Assembly: GCA_002900995.3 (NCBI GenBank)
Contig: CM035309.1
Coordinates: 3,230,389 to 3,294,388 of the forward strand
Origin: Ganoderma boninense
Lineage: Eukaryota; Basidiomycota; Agaricomycetes; Polyporales; Polyporaceae
Direction of reading: 5' to 3'
Length of the DNA: 64,000 nucleotides
Under the pieces are notes generated by a model, which worked only from the letters and a program-made list of their open reading frames with translations, ran no database searches and had not been told where the DNA came from. Shown here one piece after another: positions 46,081 to 57,853 of this stretch; position 1 is the stretch's first letter; each line of letters opens with the position of its first letter. A program made the position numbers and the translations under genes.

Positions 46081-47017
46081 TCAAGCACAGAACGTGATGG
46101 CCAGGTTCACCTGCGAACCGCGAAAAGTCAAAAGTCAGCATACATCCGTCCTCCCAACAAGGCGCTACAAGCCGAGCACCGACACACTGCTCACGTTGTT
46201 CGCCTGGCACGCCACCTGGACGCCCGTATCCGTCGGGACGTGGAACGCAGTGCCGCAGCTCCCGCTCGTGCAGTCCGCGCCCGCGCCGTCGCAGCCGCCG
46301 TAGTACCTGCCCCACACCGTTCGCGTCCGAGTCAGCGGCTTTGCTCTGGCCACAACGTAGCACGGGCTGAGTAACGAGCAGACAGTGAGACCCACCCGAA
46401 ACCCGAGGTGACGCTGAACGCGTGCGGGGAGATGAGGCTGATGTCCGTCGAGGAGCCCGAGCCGGGCGAGGTCGGGTTCACGAGCGTCGTCTCGATGAGC
46501 GTGCAGCCCTCCCCGTTGAACCCGCAGCTGCCTGATTGTCGCCGTCGCCGTCGTCGGATGGGAGCGTGGGGAGGCGCAAGGCGATCAGTCTACTAGCCGG
46601 GGAGCTTCTCTTTGATTGGGGTGTGGGAAGACGCACCTGTCTGCAAGTAACTACAGAGCATGTCGTCAGTACAGCGACCGGCGTGAGAAGAGAGGAGAGA
46701 AGCGGATGAGGACGTACGCAATCGCGGCGACGAGGGGGCCGCTGGACGTGTGGTCGCCCCCGGTGGAGAGGACGTTCCCGCCTTGGATGAGAGTGGGCTG
46801 GATTGGGTGTCAGTAGGGTCGCGCGCCGCACTGCCGGTTCGGCACTCACTGTGCCAAAGCCGCAGCTGCGAACAAGGAATCGGTCAGACCTAGTCGTGAA
46901 AGAGAGTGGAATCCGGATCCCTCACCGGTTGTCGAAGTGCACGGTGTGCGACTCGGCGACGACGGTGCCGACGAGGGCGGCGAGGGCAACAGCAGCGGTC
47001 GCGAGAGGGAAGTACAT
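46081..47017 (-). CDS. Secreted thaumatin-like 'glycopeptide' gene, copy 10
   Basis: ATG at 47017, TGA at 46081-46083. Signal peptide Y-F-P-L-A-T-A-A-V-A-L ending V-V-A; exon 2 C-G-F-G-T; exon 3 with G-G-N-V-L-S-T-G-G-D; exon 4 Y-L-Q-T-G; exon 5 C-G-F-N-G-E-G-C, with S-P-H replacing the usual P-P-H; exon 6 Y-Y-G-G-C-D-G-A-G-A-D-C; exon 7 V-N-L-A-I-T-F-C-A. Splice sites are canonical and eight cysteines are present. A CTATTTAG element lies at 47118-47125, with GGCTCGATGCC between it and the start. It is closest to copy 5. Confidence 0.83.
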
Positions 47018-47125
47018 AGTGAATGCGTGTGGTGAAGGGAGAAGGGCGACTGCAGAGAGGCGGTTTGGAAGGGTGTATCGAGTAGGCTCGATGCCCCTTC
47101 TAGCGGTAGTTTACCGTCTATTTAG

Positions 47126-48686
47126 CCTCATCCTGGCAGGCCCGAAGGAGTCCTTGGTCGGGGAAGGCGGCCAAACACCGCCGATCACTCGGTTGGGGAT
47201 GGCCGCGATGGTCATTCCTGCGTACGACGACTGGCTACCTCCCCGGGCCGACGGCAGATATATCGTGGGGCTTTCCGTGGATTCAACTTGGATTCAACAG
47301 ATGCTTTGAGCGGATCCGAGCATAGGCCCGGCCGCATCTCGTCCCATATCAGCCTTCTGCCCGACTGTATGCTTGGCTTTGCCTGTCGCCAGTGCCGTGC
47401 GCCCTGGATCTCGCTTGCACTCGAGATTGGATAGAGTCGAGGAGCCGCCTCATGCGTGTCCGTGGGATGGAGGAGCGAAGATCAGCCAGAGAAACCGACG
47501 CTAGACCGCCATAGCTCATCAGTGCCTTTCACGGCTATGGATATTCCACATGACGTACCTTTTTACTTCCAAACCGTTCATGGACATGGAATGTGCTTCA
47601 TACACCATACTCGAATCTCTGAGCTCCGGGCCGTTTGACGTGCACGATCCCGCTGAAGCTGCGCTCTCAAGCCGGAGAGGATCGCGCTTCGAAAAGCTGG
47701 GATGCCATCTACTGGCCGCTACATCTAGAAGCACGAACCGAGATAATTTCAGACATCAATCAGTCAATCACGAAAGCTTAGACCGGCTGCGACTGAAGTA
47801 CTGAACACTCACGGCGGCCTGCAGCACGAGGTCCAACACACGTCTGCATTGCATACGGGAGACCGTCACACGCCCCGGTTGAGGCTCAAGCGAGTGGGGA
47901 TTCCGGCATCTCCAGACTCCAGAGCATATATGCGGCGGCTATGCGGGACAAGGGGTCGTATATGTGAGTGCATTTGCGAACGCTGAGATCAACCCATGAC
48001 GGCGCATCGTGTGGATGCACTCACTTCCAGCACATAGTCAACGGAGAGGCCACAAGGGACTGTCTGAAAGTGCGGGGCGGTTCAGGGCTGCGCAGCCCGT
48101 GGTTTAGAGCGTGAGCGGGGTGTGGACCTCAGGCGAGAGCCTGCTCAAGGCGTTCTCCAGGAACGGGGAAAAGATGCATCGTCCGACAGAGACTGAGATG
48201 GAGAGCATAAGCATAAGTCCATCCAACCTGACCCCACGAGGTTCGTTGAGAGTCGTGTTCTAGAGGAACAAGATAGTACATGGGTCGGGACGAAGCTGTT
48301 CGCTGGGATGCAAGCCGTGATCGTCCAATGACGTGGCCACCCGGTATCTTCCGATTGCCGAGCGGATGAAGCGCTGGCGTCCTGGGTTCCCCTGTCGACT
48401 TGTAAACCCAACCCTCCGCGAGCTTAAAGCGACCCGACAAACACTCAAATTGTAAGGCATATCATATAAGTCTAATTTTTTTCCTCTAGTAAAGGCATTA
48501 ACACTACGTTCATCGACGCTGCCCCAAGTCAGCGGGATGTTCCTTCCCCCTAATCTCGTCATTCGTCTAGGAAAGTTTCAACAACCATGTAACTTGGTAA
48601 CACACTGGAGGGAGAACCTGGGTATATATGCTCACGGTCGTGAGCCGGAACGTGGACATCTTCGAAGAACCCGCCGAGTTCACGTC
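47126..48686. other. Intergenic, no gene recognised
   Basis: Several short frames on both strands (for example minus 48,129-48,440), none with a known motif or consistent splice signals. Confidence 0.4.
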
Positions 48687-50946
48687 TCACAAGCTGTCAA
48701 GGAACGCGATGGCATCCCTTCTCGATGCGCCGCCCTCAGCCCACTCGCTACACACCACCCTCCTCACCTCCACCAACGTTTCGCGCTTCCGCGCACCGTC
48801 CGCTCCAAATGCGTCCTGCAGCACCCGGCGCACCTCCGCCCGGATCGCGTCTATGGTGCCCAGCGGCGTGCGGCCGGTGCGGTAGACGGGCCTGAGCCCG
48901 TCCCCGCTCCGCACCTCGATCAGCTCGTAGCCGATGTCCAAGTGCTCCGCGCAGCGGATGGCGCCCGTCGCCTGGTCGCCGAAGAACGGCCAGAATATCC
49001 TGCACAGCGTGGTCGCGGTGAGCCTCCTATGATCGGGGGGGGGGGGGCGGTGAGAGATGCACATTGGTACCCCGGCGGAGATCGACTCCATCACGCTGTT
49101 CTGCCCGCCGTGGGTCAGGAACCACCCCGTGGCCTGTCGTATTGCGGCGACAGTCTACAGCGCGTATGTGCGTGAAAGAACGAAGAGACGTACAGGATGG
49201 TCCAGGACTCGGCGCTGGGGCGTCCATGAAGCAACCATCCCCTTCCCGTAAGCTTTCACCTTCTCTCTCACTTCCTCGGGGATGGAGGCCGATTCTCACG
49301 CGTGACCTAGGATCTGACGAAGGTGACGCTCCAAGAGTCAGACGGGCTTCTGTTGATAAATCAAGGTGCTCACAAAAGGGATATTCAGCTCCATAACGAC
49401 GTCGAGGACAGCCCACATGTTCTGAGGCGTCTTGATGGGCCAGAACAGGGTGCCCAGGGAGATCTGTCCAGGTATTCAGGATGCGCGACTGATTAGACGA
49501 ACCCAACGCATTCACACGTACGTAGAGCATTGACCTCGGACCGGACGCCTCGAGAGTGGCGTTGAGGAACTCTTCGATGTCTTGAACTGATCCAGCTCCG
49601 ACGTCGTTCTTCCTTCCGGGTTCCCGTGCGGCCTCCATTGAAGTGGCAGGCAGCAACGGCCCGCAGAAATTGGCCTGGCGGCCGGTTTTGCCAAACCACG
49701 ACCTTATCGCCGTGGCTGCAGCCGGTTCGTAGTATTCTGGTGTCGCAAGCAGGATGCCGTCCATGGCCTCGATCGTCCTGTCCGGGCAATTGTGGCTCGT
49801 GAGTATACCAGTGTCAGCGTAACATCGAAAAAACAGCAAGCTCACTCGTGTGCTCTAGGGAACACGACGTGGCCGAAACCATCCGGGAGGGGGAACTAGG
49901 CAAGCGAGAAGTCAGCCTGAGATCGGACCGTGGACGTGAAACATCCCATGTTCCTTACGTCCTGGGGCGCGTACTCGTAGTCGTACATCTGGGGCATGGA
50001 GGGTACGTGTACCACCTCGCCCTTTGGTTGCAACGCGATCTACTCAAAAACCGTTCAGCGCACACGTCTGCCAGACATCGGAAATCAGCCGCCGCGAGCG
50101 AGTTACCGACCTCGGTCGCAACCTCCTTATACGGCCGCCCTGATCGTTTTGCCTCCTCCTCGGCCCTGACGCGGACGTTCCCCATGCCGCCCATGTCCTC
50201 GGGCTCAAACACTCGCAGGAACCCTGCTGCCATACCTGACTCCCACGCATACACTTTGACGGTGTCCCCTGCGATCTCCCGGATGTAGTTGAACGGTTCA
50301 AATGAGAAGAACTGTTTCGAGCACAGATGAGCGTGAGCATGGTAAGTAAAGGTAAGCTCTCAGATCTCAATGCTAACAGTCAGCCTAATAACCCACGTCC
50401 AGGATGACAGCGCAGGGCTTCGCGAGCGGGGGCATACGCTTTCCACACTTCGCGCAGACGACCTCTTCTTCCGAGGCGAGCGCCTTGAACAGCGGCTTGA
50501 ACGCCTCGTCGCCATCGCCCGGGTTCGTGACGTCCCCAACGGATACAACTCTGCATGCATGCATGATCTTTCCGTCAGCGCGCGACCCTGTCCGAGTCTC
50601 GAGGTCGATTCAGAGGGTAGTGTGTTGTGTTTCGTACCGTACCTGATGCGCTGCAAGAGCTCCCGCTCGCCGGCCCCCAGGTCGAAGTGGCGCGCGAGCT
50701 CGAGCTCGACGCGCTCGTGGAGGGCGTCCGTGGTGAACAGGGTCACGTAGACGGGGCGCAGCTTGACCATGTGCGCGGCGAGGCTTGCGAGAGGGCGCGT
50801 GTGGCCTGCCAGTGCGCGCGGGGAGTAATCATCAGCATCCATTCAAGTTGGCTCGCGAGCGAGAAAGATGGATGTACGAAACCCCATGTCGGCCATGCAA
50901 AGCCAACGATGTGCTTGTTCTTCTGCCAGTGGTGGGGGGTGCTCAT
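48687..50946 (-). CDS. UDP-glycosyltransferase (GT1 family)
   Basis: It starts at ATG 50946 (M-S-T-P-H-H-W-Q-K-N-K-H-I-V-G-F-A-W-P-T-W), and exon 2 continues G-H-T-R-P-L-A-S-L-A after a GTTTCG-type donor. Later exons include V-T-N-P-G-D-G-D-E-A, P-F-N-Y-I-R-E-I-A-G-D, W-E-S-G-M-A-A-G and P-D-R-T-I-E-A-M-D-G-I-L. Then come I-S-L-G-T-L-F-W-P and the sugar-donor signature T-H-G-G-Q-N-S-V-M-E-S-I-S-A-G-V-P-M, joined across an intron with a poly-C tract to I-F-W-P-F-F-G-D-Q. This is the family-1 fold that transfers sugar from UDP-sugars to small acceptors; the acceptor cannot be predicted. It ends at the stop at 48687. No break was seen. It lies between copies 10 and 11 on the same strand. Confidence 0.82.
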
Positions 50947-51021
50947 GGTGGCAGTACTTGGACCCAGGGGGCGACGCGGGAAGCTTTTGGGAAAGTGTAG
51001 TCGGACGGCGGACGGTGGGGC

Positions 51022-51036
51022 CCCACTTATATGCAG
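51022..51036 (-). promoter_or_regulatory. TATA box of the glycosyltransferase gene
   Basis: GCATATAAGTGGGG on the minus strand lies about 80 bp upstream of ATG 50946, a normal distance. The remainder to copy 11 has no gene. Confidence 0.55.
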
Positions 51037-51308
51037 GTGCCTTGCGGCGCGAACGTGATCATGGCGGATCGAACTTAGAAGGCTTTATGACAGGGGCCCA
51101 GCAACTTCAGGCACGGCTCTTGCTCCCTCTGGATGTCTTTGGACGCCCACTCCCGGTCGCACAGGGTTGGCTCGTCCCCAACTCGAAGCCGCAGCAAGCC
51201 GCACTGTCCTCCATTCTTTGTCTAACCCAGCAGCCGGGAGCCCGCACTCGTACATGCATGTTTAAGACGAAACTGATGAATCCCAAGTCAATATTGTGCT
51301 TCTCGAGT

Positions 51309-52188
51309 TCACGTCGGAGCGCAGAACGTGATCGCCAAGCTGACCTGCAGGTGCCAGAGAAACCGTGAGCAGGCGCATATACGCACGTGTGGCCAGCGCC
51401 CTCAGCGAACTAGCACTCACGTTGTCCGTCTGGCACAACACCGACTGGGGAGCCGCCGCGGCGGTGCAGTTCGCGGAGGCGCAGACGGCCCCTGCGGAGT
51501 TACAGCCGTCGATGTAGCTATATATGCGTATGCAAACCCTTGGGGGTTCATTGAAGTCCGAACAGAGGCAAGCGGCAGACACTGACTAGAACCCGGTCGC
51601 GACGCTGAACTTGTGCGGGGGGATGAGGCTGATGTCCGTGAGGGAGCCCACGTTTCCGGGGGCGACGTTCACGAGCGTCGTCTCGATGAGCGTGCAGTTC
51701 TCCCCGTTGAAGCCGCATTCGCTGTCTTGGATGCGGGTATCAGGGGAGTGATAAGTAGCTGTAGTTATTCGTGTCGGAACATTGTTACATACCTGTCTGC
51801 AAGTAACTGCCGGACTCGTCAGTAACCGAGGAAGCACGAATTTTAAGAGACTGAAACTTACGCGATGACGGAGCCGAGGGGCCCGGTGGAGGTGTAGTCG
51901 TCCCCTGAAGAGAGGACGTTCTGTCCCTGGATGAGAAGAGGCTGCGTCGCTCGCAAGTGGGTGAGCATCGTTGTATTTTGGGCGTTGTAGTTCACCGGTC
52001 GCAATCACCACCTACCACTCCGTATCCGCAGCTTAGCAGCATCACAGGAAGTTAGATGGGAATTGGTGTGGGAGAGGGTATAGGGCTCACAAGTTCTCGA
52101 AGTGCACGGTGTGCGTCTCGCATACGACGATGCTGAAGAGAGTGGCGACGGTGAGAGCCGCTGTGGCGAGGGATCCAGGTAGTCGCAT
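51309..52188 (-). CDS. Secreted thaumatin-like 'glycopeptide' gene, copy 11 (divergent group)
   Basis: ATG at 52188, TGA at 51309-51311. Signal peptide R-L-P-G-S-L-A-T-A-A-L; exon 1 ends H-F-E-N-L. Exon 3 has P-L-L-I-Q-G-Q-N-V-L-S-S-G; exon 4 Y-L-Q-T-G; exon 5 C-G-F-N-G-E-N-C with V-A-P-G-N-V-G-S-L-T-D-I-S. Exon 6 is short (Y-I-D-G-C-N-S-A-G-A-V-C, then C-T-A-A-A-A-P-Q-S-V-L-C), and exon 7 reads V-S-L-A-I-T-F-C-A-P-T. Eight cysteines are kept. The TATA-like element is weak (CTTATGAA near 52,266). It is the nearest family member upstream of the glycosyltransferase. Confidence 0.78.
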
Positions 52189-52708
52189 GGTGGGAGAAAG
52201 CTCGTGGGAGAGGGAGGTCAGACGGGGGGATGCCCACCTGAGTCGACCACCTCCGAGCCACGAACGTCCCTTATGAACCTCTCATCCACCCCTCCTGCCG
52301 CTCGAGGTGGCACCATGGAGGCATCACGAGGCATGCCACATGCACAGTGAGCCTTGCAGGGCCAATGAGGAGGTTGAAGAAGACCCGAAGACGCTGAAAC
52401 TTTTTGGAATCCTGATACACAGTTCGGGAACTAGGTCACCATTCGAGGCCGTGCGCCTTGCAAGGCAACTTGTATAGCTGAAACGTCCGTGAACCCCGGG
52501 ACTACAGTCCTAATGGTGCTTGAGAAGGGCATTGGTCTTTCCCAAGTCCTCATCAAGCTCATGTATATTTACGAGAGCCACGACGCTAGCATTCACAACA
52601 ACCCGCCTTTGGCATACTACAAAGCAGCGATTTCCTAGTGTTACATATTCACGGACCTCTCCAGTGCACTGGATGTTGACTCAATTCTCCCCAACACTCC
52701 CCCACACT
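52189..52708. other. Intergenic, no gene recognised
   Basis: Upstream sequence of copy 11 and downstream of copy 12. No motif beyond a weak TATA-like string. Confidence 0.35.
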
Positions 52709-54276
52709 TTAAGGGCAGAACGTGATCATCAAATCCACCTAAGTTCGTAGAAAAAACGTCACAAAGAGCTTCTCCGCCAACAACTGGCAGCTGACTCATG
52801 TTCTCCTCAGTGCACGGCAGCCTATCCCTCCTCCCGGGGCAGTCGTCGTCGGCGCAGACGGATCCGACCCCGTCACATCCGTTGTAGTACCTGCATATGC
52901 GCATTTGCATTCGTCAGCGACAAGCCCTATACTCAGGCAGGCGGAGTCAGAGTGACGCGGGGAAGGCTGACCCGAAGGACATGGGCACGCTAAACCTGTA
53001 CGGGGGGATTATGCTGAGCCCCGTCTCGGAGCCCGGGTCGTCGTTCTGGAGCGTCATCTCGACGGCGGTGCAGTTGTTGCCAGCGAACCAGCAGAAGCCT
53101 TGAGTGTCCGAGCCCGATGAAGGTGTCACTGTCAGTCAGACCGCTGGACTTGCTCTACGGACGACGCACCGGTCTGGAGGAAACTGTGGAAATTAAAATT
53201 ATTAGCCTGGGAGACGGAGAGCAGTCTGCGAGAAGGCCCAGGGGACTCACGCGACGGCAGACACGATGGGTCCGTTGCTGATGTAGGTTCTGCCCCCGGA
53301 GAGCTCCTTGCCATCCTGGATGAGCTGAGGCTGCCGTGCTTGTCAACATCGTAGGCGCCACCTACCATGCCAATGCCGCAGCTATGCATGCGCACAACGA
53401 CGTCGGTCATCCAAGGTCTCGCAAGTACGAAGAACGCGTGATGTTGCTCACCGGTCGTCGAAACGCACGATGTGGGTCTCGCCGACAACGAAGCCGATGA
53501 GCCCAGCGAGGAGGGACCTACAACGGAGTTTACAAACTGCAGGCCTAATAGGCCTTGCAGCTTTGAAGGCCACCTTTCCCCGCCACATATGTCCCAGATC
53601 ATCCCGATCCGCTGTACGCCATTGTAATGTCCCTTACCCAATTTTGATCTTTTCCGCTCGCAGCGTTCCACCCCTCCAGTGTTCTGCCACCCAGCCACCC
53701 ATACTGGTAACCGTGATGTTCAGTGTGTGCTCGCGATGGTGCCACCATGACATCCTGAAGCTACGGACGCCACAAACCGCTGAGGCCTGGGGACCCGCTC
53801 TCTGTCCCGCTGTCCAAAATAGGACGAGGTCCGCCACAAGGTCCGCCACAAGCGCTCTTCCTCGATCCACAACACTGACAGGTGTCAAGCTCGTCAAGAT
53901 CGACGTCGTCGATGTTGCGCGCTGAACCCAGCGAGTCTGGAGGTACTGGTACTTAAGGAGGCGCGTTCGCTGCGCCCTCAGGGCTCCGCCACGAAGGGGC
54001 AGCGAATGTGACACGGATGCAAGGCGCAGGTCATAGTGAGTATTTAGCAAGGGGTGGAGGTGCGCGTCCTCGCCGCAGGACGTCGGTCATCGATCAGGAA
54101 CGTTCCACTCGGTTCGAGACCCAAGTTCATCTCGTGGCACGACACAGCATGCGCCACTGTATGCAGCGGGAAGGTGGCCCTCAAAGCTGCAAGGCCTATT
54201 AAGCCTGCAGTTTGTAAACTCCGTTGTAGTCCCTACCAGCGAGGGCGACAAAAGAGGTGGAGAGAGCAAGCTGCAT
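52709..54276 (-). pseudogene. Secreted thaumatin-like 'glycopeptide' gene, copy 12, disrupted by a transposon
   Basis: Start ATG 54276, TAA 52709-52711. Exon 1 (Q-L-A-L-S-T-S-F-V-A onward) is cut by a 725-bp insertion; the remainder (G-F-V-V-G-E-T-H-I-V-R-F-D-D-R) resumes in the same frame beyond it. The other exons are open but divergent: exon 4 F-L-Q-T-G; exon 5 with C-W-F-A-G-N-N-C and L-S-I-I-P-P-Y-R-F; exon 6 Y-Y-N-G-C-D-G-V-G-S-V-C with C-P-G-R-R-D-R-L-P-C; exon 7 V-D-L-M-I-T-F-C-P. The signal peptide is destroyed unless the insert is spliced out, so the gene is probably silent. The open exons suggest a recent event. Confidence 0.75.
53511..54235. mobile_element. hAT-like non-autonomous element in exon 1 of copy 12
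   Basis: Long terminal inverted repeats (about 70 bp, few mismatches) begin GAGGGACCTACAACGGAG at 53511 and TAGGGACTACAACGGAG on the complement from 54235. Flanking 8-bp direct repeats CCAGCGAG lie at 53503-53510 and 54236-54243. The right end fits the hAT Y-A-R-N-G rule; the left first base differs. Each arm contains the palindromic GCAGGCCTAATAGGCCTTGC or its variant. No transposase was found in the 725-bp body. Confidence 0.82.
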
Positions 54277-55831
54277 GGTGCGATGTAAATGGATAGAACA
54301 GAGGAAGAGTTGTCGAAAGGGCTCAATGCTGTTCAGAGCCCCGGAGTCCGTTTTTTTAACCCCATTCTTGTGTCGTACTGTACCGACAATGACGCCTCAG
54401 TATCCAGCCACCTCGTCGCATTTGCTACAGCGCCATTGGAGGCACGCTGTCATCCTTCAGAGACTTGTATCTTGGAAGGAGACCTGGCGAGCGGATCATC
54501 GGTCCCGACTGTATCTGCAAGTGAGCATATTGACGCCTAGAATAGATGCGTGAATGTGGAGCAGGTTCCTGCAAGTCAAATCATCGAAGCACCACGTCAA
54601 CCCTGGTAGATCGCCTGATGGCGGCCGAACAGCAAGCACTCCAGAAGCGACGTACCTCGCCGTGGACCGATACTTACAGCCGTGAGTACGTCATGACGCG
54701 TGAGGGCCACACCCCACCGATTAGCGTTTGCGCTGAGCTACTAAGCAAGAGGTCGACTGCCATAAACCCTTCATATGAGGTCGGAATGAGCACATACCTT
54801 TGACGCTGACCATGGTGAGCGTGCGGGGTTCGAAGAAGTGCGAGGCTCTAAGGACGCGTAGATTTGCTGGTGCCAGGTGTTGAACAGGTCAATGCGGATA
54901 ACTAATTTCGAGAACACAGGCTGGAGCAAGACTGTTCTCTTTGTCCGTTACCACAGCCAGCACAATGCGAGTAGCATTCCGTACGCGACGGCGCGATTGT
55001 GAGACCATCCCATGAGCGTGAATAACAGCAGTGTAATCACATCTACGCCGTGTATGTCCGAACCGAATGGGAGAGGACCTCGAATGGGTGGTCGCCTTGC
55101 TTGTTATGTTTTCGAAGGTCCCGGCGAGACCGCCGTGACTACTAACCGCGACGCGACCAGGCCCTTCGGGGCAATGGAGAACCCATTCTTGTGCTCAAGC
55201 CTTGGCCTCACCAAATATGAAGAAGTTAATGGAGGCAGGAAGCGCTGTGAGGAAACTCAGACATGATAATAAGGCGTGAAGCTGAGTCCTGCGAGACGGG
55301 CAGAAGAGCAACACGTGGCAGCGGCGCTGGCGCGGCAGAGCAGGCGCTTGTTCTCCCACGACACCCCGTGTCCGACTCTCTTCTTCAGTCCCATCCTCGC
55401 AGCCACCATCGAACTCGCATATACCCACCGTTTTACGCATCAAATGCTGAAATAGAGGCCATTATAGCGAAATACGATAGTTCGCAGACGTCTAGGAGGC
55501 CAATGGAGGACTCGCGCTCGGTATGTCTCACTTGTGGCAGGCTGTTCCCAAGTCGTTCTTGCAACTGTATGCTGTTTACTGGGACAGGAACACATGCATG
55601 CATTTACGAAGGAAGCCACGAACCATTTTACCACCCTAGAGCTCCGAAGCAGGCAGTCCCTCCATTGGTGCGTGTTACTGGTCACCGCTATTGTCATATG
55701 CCAATATCAAAGAGAGCAAGACGTCCAGTCGTTGCGATCAGTGCACAGAGTCTGCAGCGGTAAGTAATGCTTTTCGAGTCAACGCCAGGCTTGCCATGTC
55801 TGGGCCGGTGCCCGGGTTACGCTCTCCGGAT
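54244..55831. other. Promoter of copy 12 and left part of segment B
   Basis: A TTTTTTTAACCCC string (about 54,350-54,362) may be the TATA-like element of copy 12. The rest matches 1,235-2,242; no gene was recognised. Confidence 0.4.
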
Positions 55832-56707
55832 TTAGGACTCGTCGCAAAAAGTGATGACCAAGTTCACCTGCGTACAGGCAAAGTCGTTAGCAAGTCCTAC
55901 AGTGCGCATATGATTGACTCTACAACGACTCACGTTATCCGCCTGGCACGGCACCTGCAGAAATGAGTCGTTTGCGCTGTGGGCTGCTGCGGGGCAGGCA
56001 GGGTCATTGCAGTACGCACCAACGCCGTCGCACCCGTTGAAGTACCTATGCGAACACCCCAACCGTCAATAACTCACAGTCAGAGATCGTCGTCCCCGAA
56101 CCGCTGTTTTAAGGAATAGAGACATACGCGAAGCCCGACGCGACGCTGAACGTGTGCGGTGGGATAAGGTTGATGTCCGACCCAGAACCCACGCCGGGCG
56201 GCTCTACAGGGTTCATGAGCGTCGTTTCGATGAGCGTGCAGCCCTCTCCGTTGAAGCCGCAGCTCCCTGAGCAGGATGAAAATGCAAGCATGGTGATGAG
56301 TTGAGTATCCGGGTGCACATGCTTCGCTTCTGGACGCACCTGTCTGCAAATAACTACACAGGGTATCAGGAAACGGAGGGTGAGAGATGGGGCAGAGAAC
56401 AAGGCTTTACGCGATGGCAGCGATGAGAGCGCCGCTGGAGGTGAAGTTGGCCCCAGTAGAGAGCACAGTAGAGCCTTGGATGAGAGTGGGCTAGAAGCGA
56501 GATGAGCAAGGGCGCCATGCACGTAAATGATACTCACAGTCCCGAAGCCACAGCTATAACATAAAATAGAGAATCAGCCAGCGAAATTTATGACACAGGA
56601 GAGGCAGGTGCTCACCGATTGTTGAATTGTATGATGTGCGATTCGCCAGCGACAGTGTCAGCGAGGGCTGCGAGCGCAAAAGCGGCAGTGACGAGAGAGA
56701 ACTGCAT
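55832..56707 (-). CDS. Secreted thaumatin-like 'glycopeptide' gene, copy 13
   Basis: ATG at 56707, TAA at 55832-55834. This is the duplicate of copy 1 but with the exon-3 donor intact (GC|GTAAAG), so all seven exons can be joined. Exon 2 C-G-F-G-T; exon 3 P-T-L-I-Q-G-S-T-V-L-S-T-G with a C-to-G change giving S-A-P-L at the usual S-G-P-L; exon 5 C-G-F-N-G-E-G-C; exon 6 Y-F-N-G-C-D-G-V-G-A-Y-C; exon 7 V-N-L-V-I-T-F-C-D-E-S. Eight cysteines. A TATA-like TCTATTTAAC lies at 56743-56752 with the distal block at about 56,835-56,865. Confidence 0.82.
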
Positions 56708-56752
56708 GGCAGGGTGACCCTCGGACAGGGAGCAGTGAAGTGTCTATTTAAC

Positions 56753-57853
56753 TTCTACGCGTCGTCCGACAGGATGGGAATGATGGAAGGATAGCGAGGC
56801 GGTTGGACAGATGTGCACTCGGCATCGTGGGTCGGGCGCGATGAGTATGTGCGATGGCCGAGCGATCGGACCAAAATGATGCACGCCCGTCGCCAATGGA
56901 ACGCTCCTTCCGATCGCCTGAGACTCTTGACCCTGACATCGGAAGAATGCTTTTGAGCACGCCACATCAGAGTTCCAGTAGGGCCTCTCCTCGTGCCAGC
57001 ATCCATATCTGCCACCAAACGCGAGTGTGTTTCTCTTTCTGCCTCTCAGCCCTTCCACTGATGAGGATTTCGCGCGCCGTAAGTCATCCACCAGCTCTCG
57101 ACAGTGTACTCCAACTCTGTGCTCGCTTTGTGCGTGTCATCTTATTCCATGTACATGTCATATGGTCAGTGTGCTCAGGCTGATCGTCCCGACTCCGGAA
57201 CGCCATCTAGGCTGAACTGCAGCAACGTGTCTGACTGGCACTCCCACTGGGGGTGCGTCGAGCCTCCTGTCTTCAGCGAGCCTCCGAGCACGACGACCAG
57301 ACCTGAAACGCACCGCAGAGGAACCTGACGTGACTTGAAGCCGGTCATAGACATTTTGACGTGGTCTACGGCGCCGAAAAATTTGAAGGAGGCGGAGGTG
57401 CATGCATCTGATAACGCTGATAGTTGGCCAAAGCAGTGGGGTGGACTCCGGGAGGATGGACTTCGGGACAGCGACCGGACGTTTCGCAGGACTAGTGGAT
57501 GGTCGGAATGACGACAATTACGTCGCTCAGCAGTGTTGTTCTCGACTAAGAGTGAGTTCTACTGTATGTTGAGTTTACGACCTCAGTCCGCCGCGTGGAA
57601 GTTGCCGGGAAGGTTACAGGCGCCCATTCCGCAGACGAGGATCTGCGCGTCAACTCACTCCTTGGACTCGACCACGTCGCACACTTGTTCGCTGCTGCCC
57701 TCCGTTACATCAGCCATGTCTACTGACCTCCAAGTGATTCCTGTCATGCCAACTTTGGCGACTCTAAAGGTACATGGCTCAACTTGGCTGCGGCCATTCA
57801 TCATCTCATGATTGATGCAACGACTCGGATACTAACCCTCGGTTCCGCAGATC
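56753..57853. other. Spacer between copy 13 and F-box gene B
   Basis: Matches 3,201-4,006 of segment A, with about 200 extra bases (56,940-57,190). No gene recognised. Confidence 0.4.
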
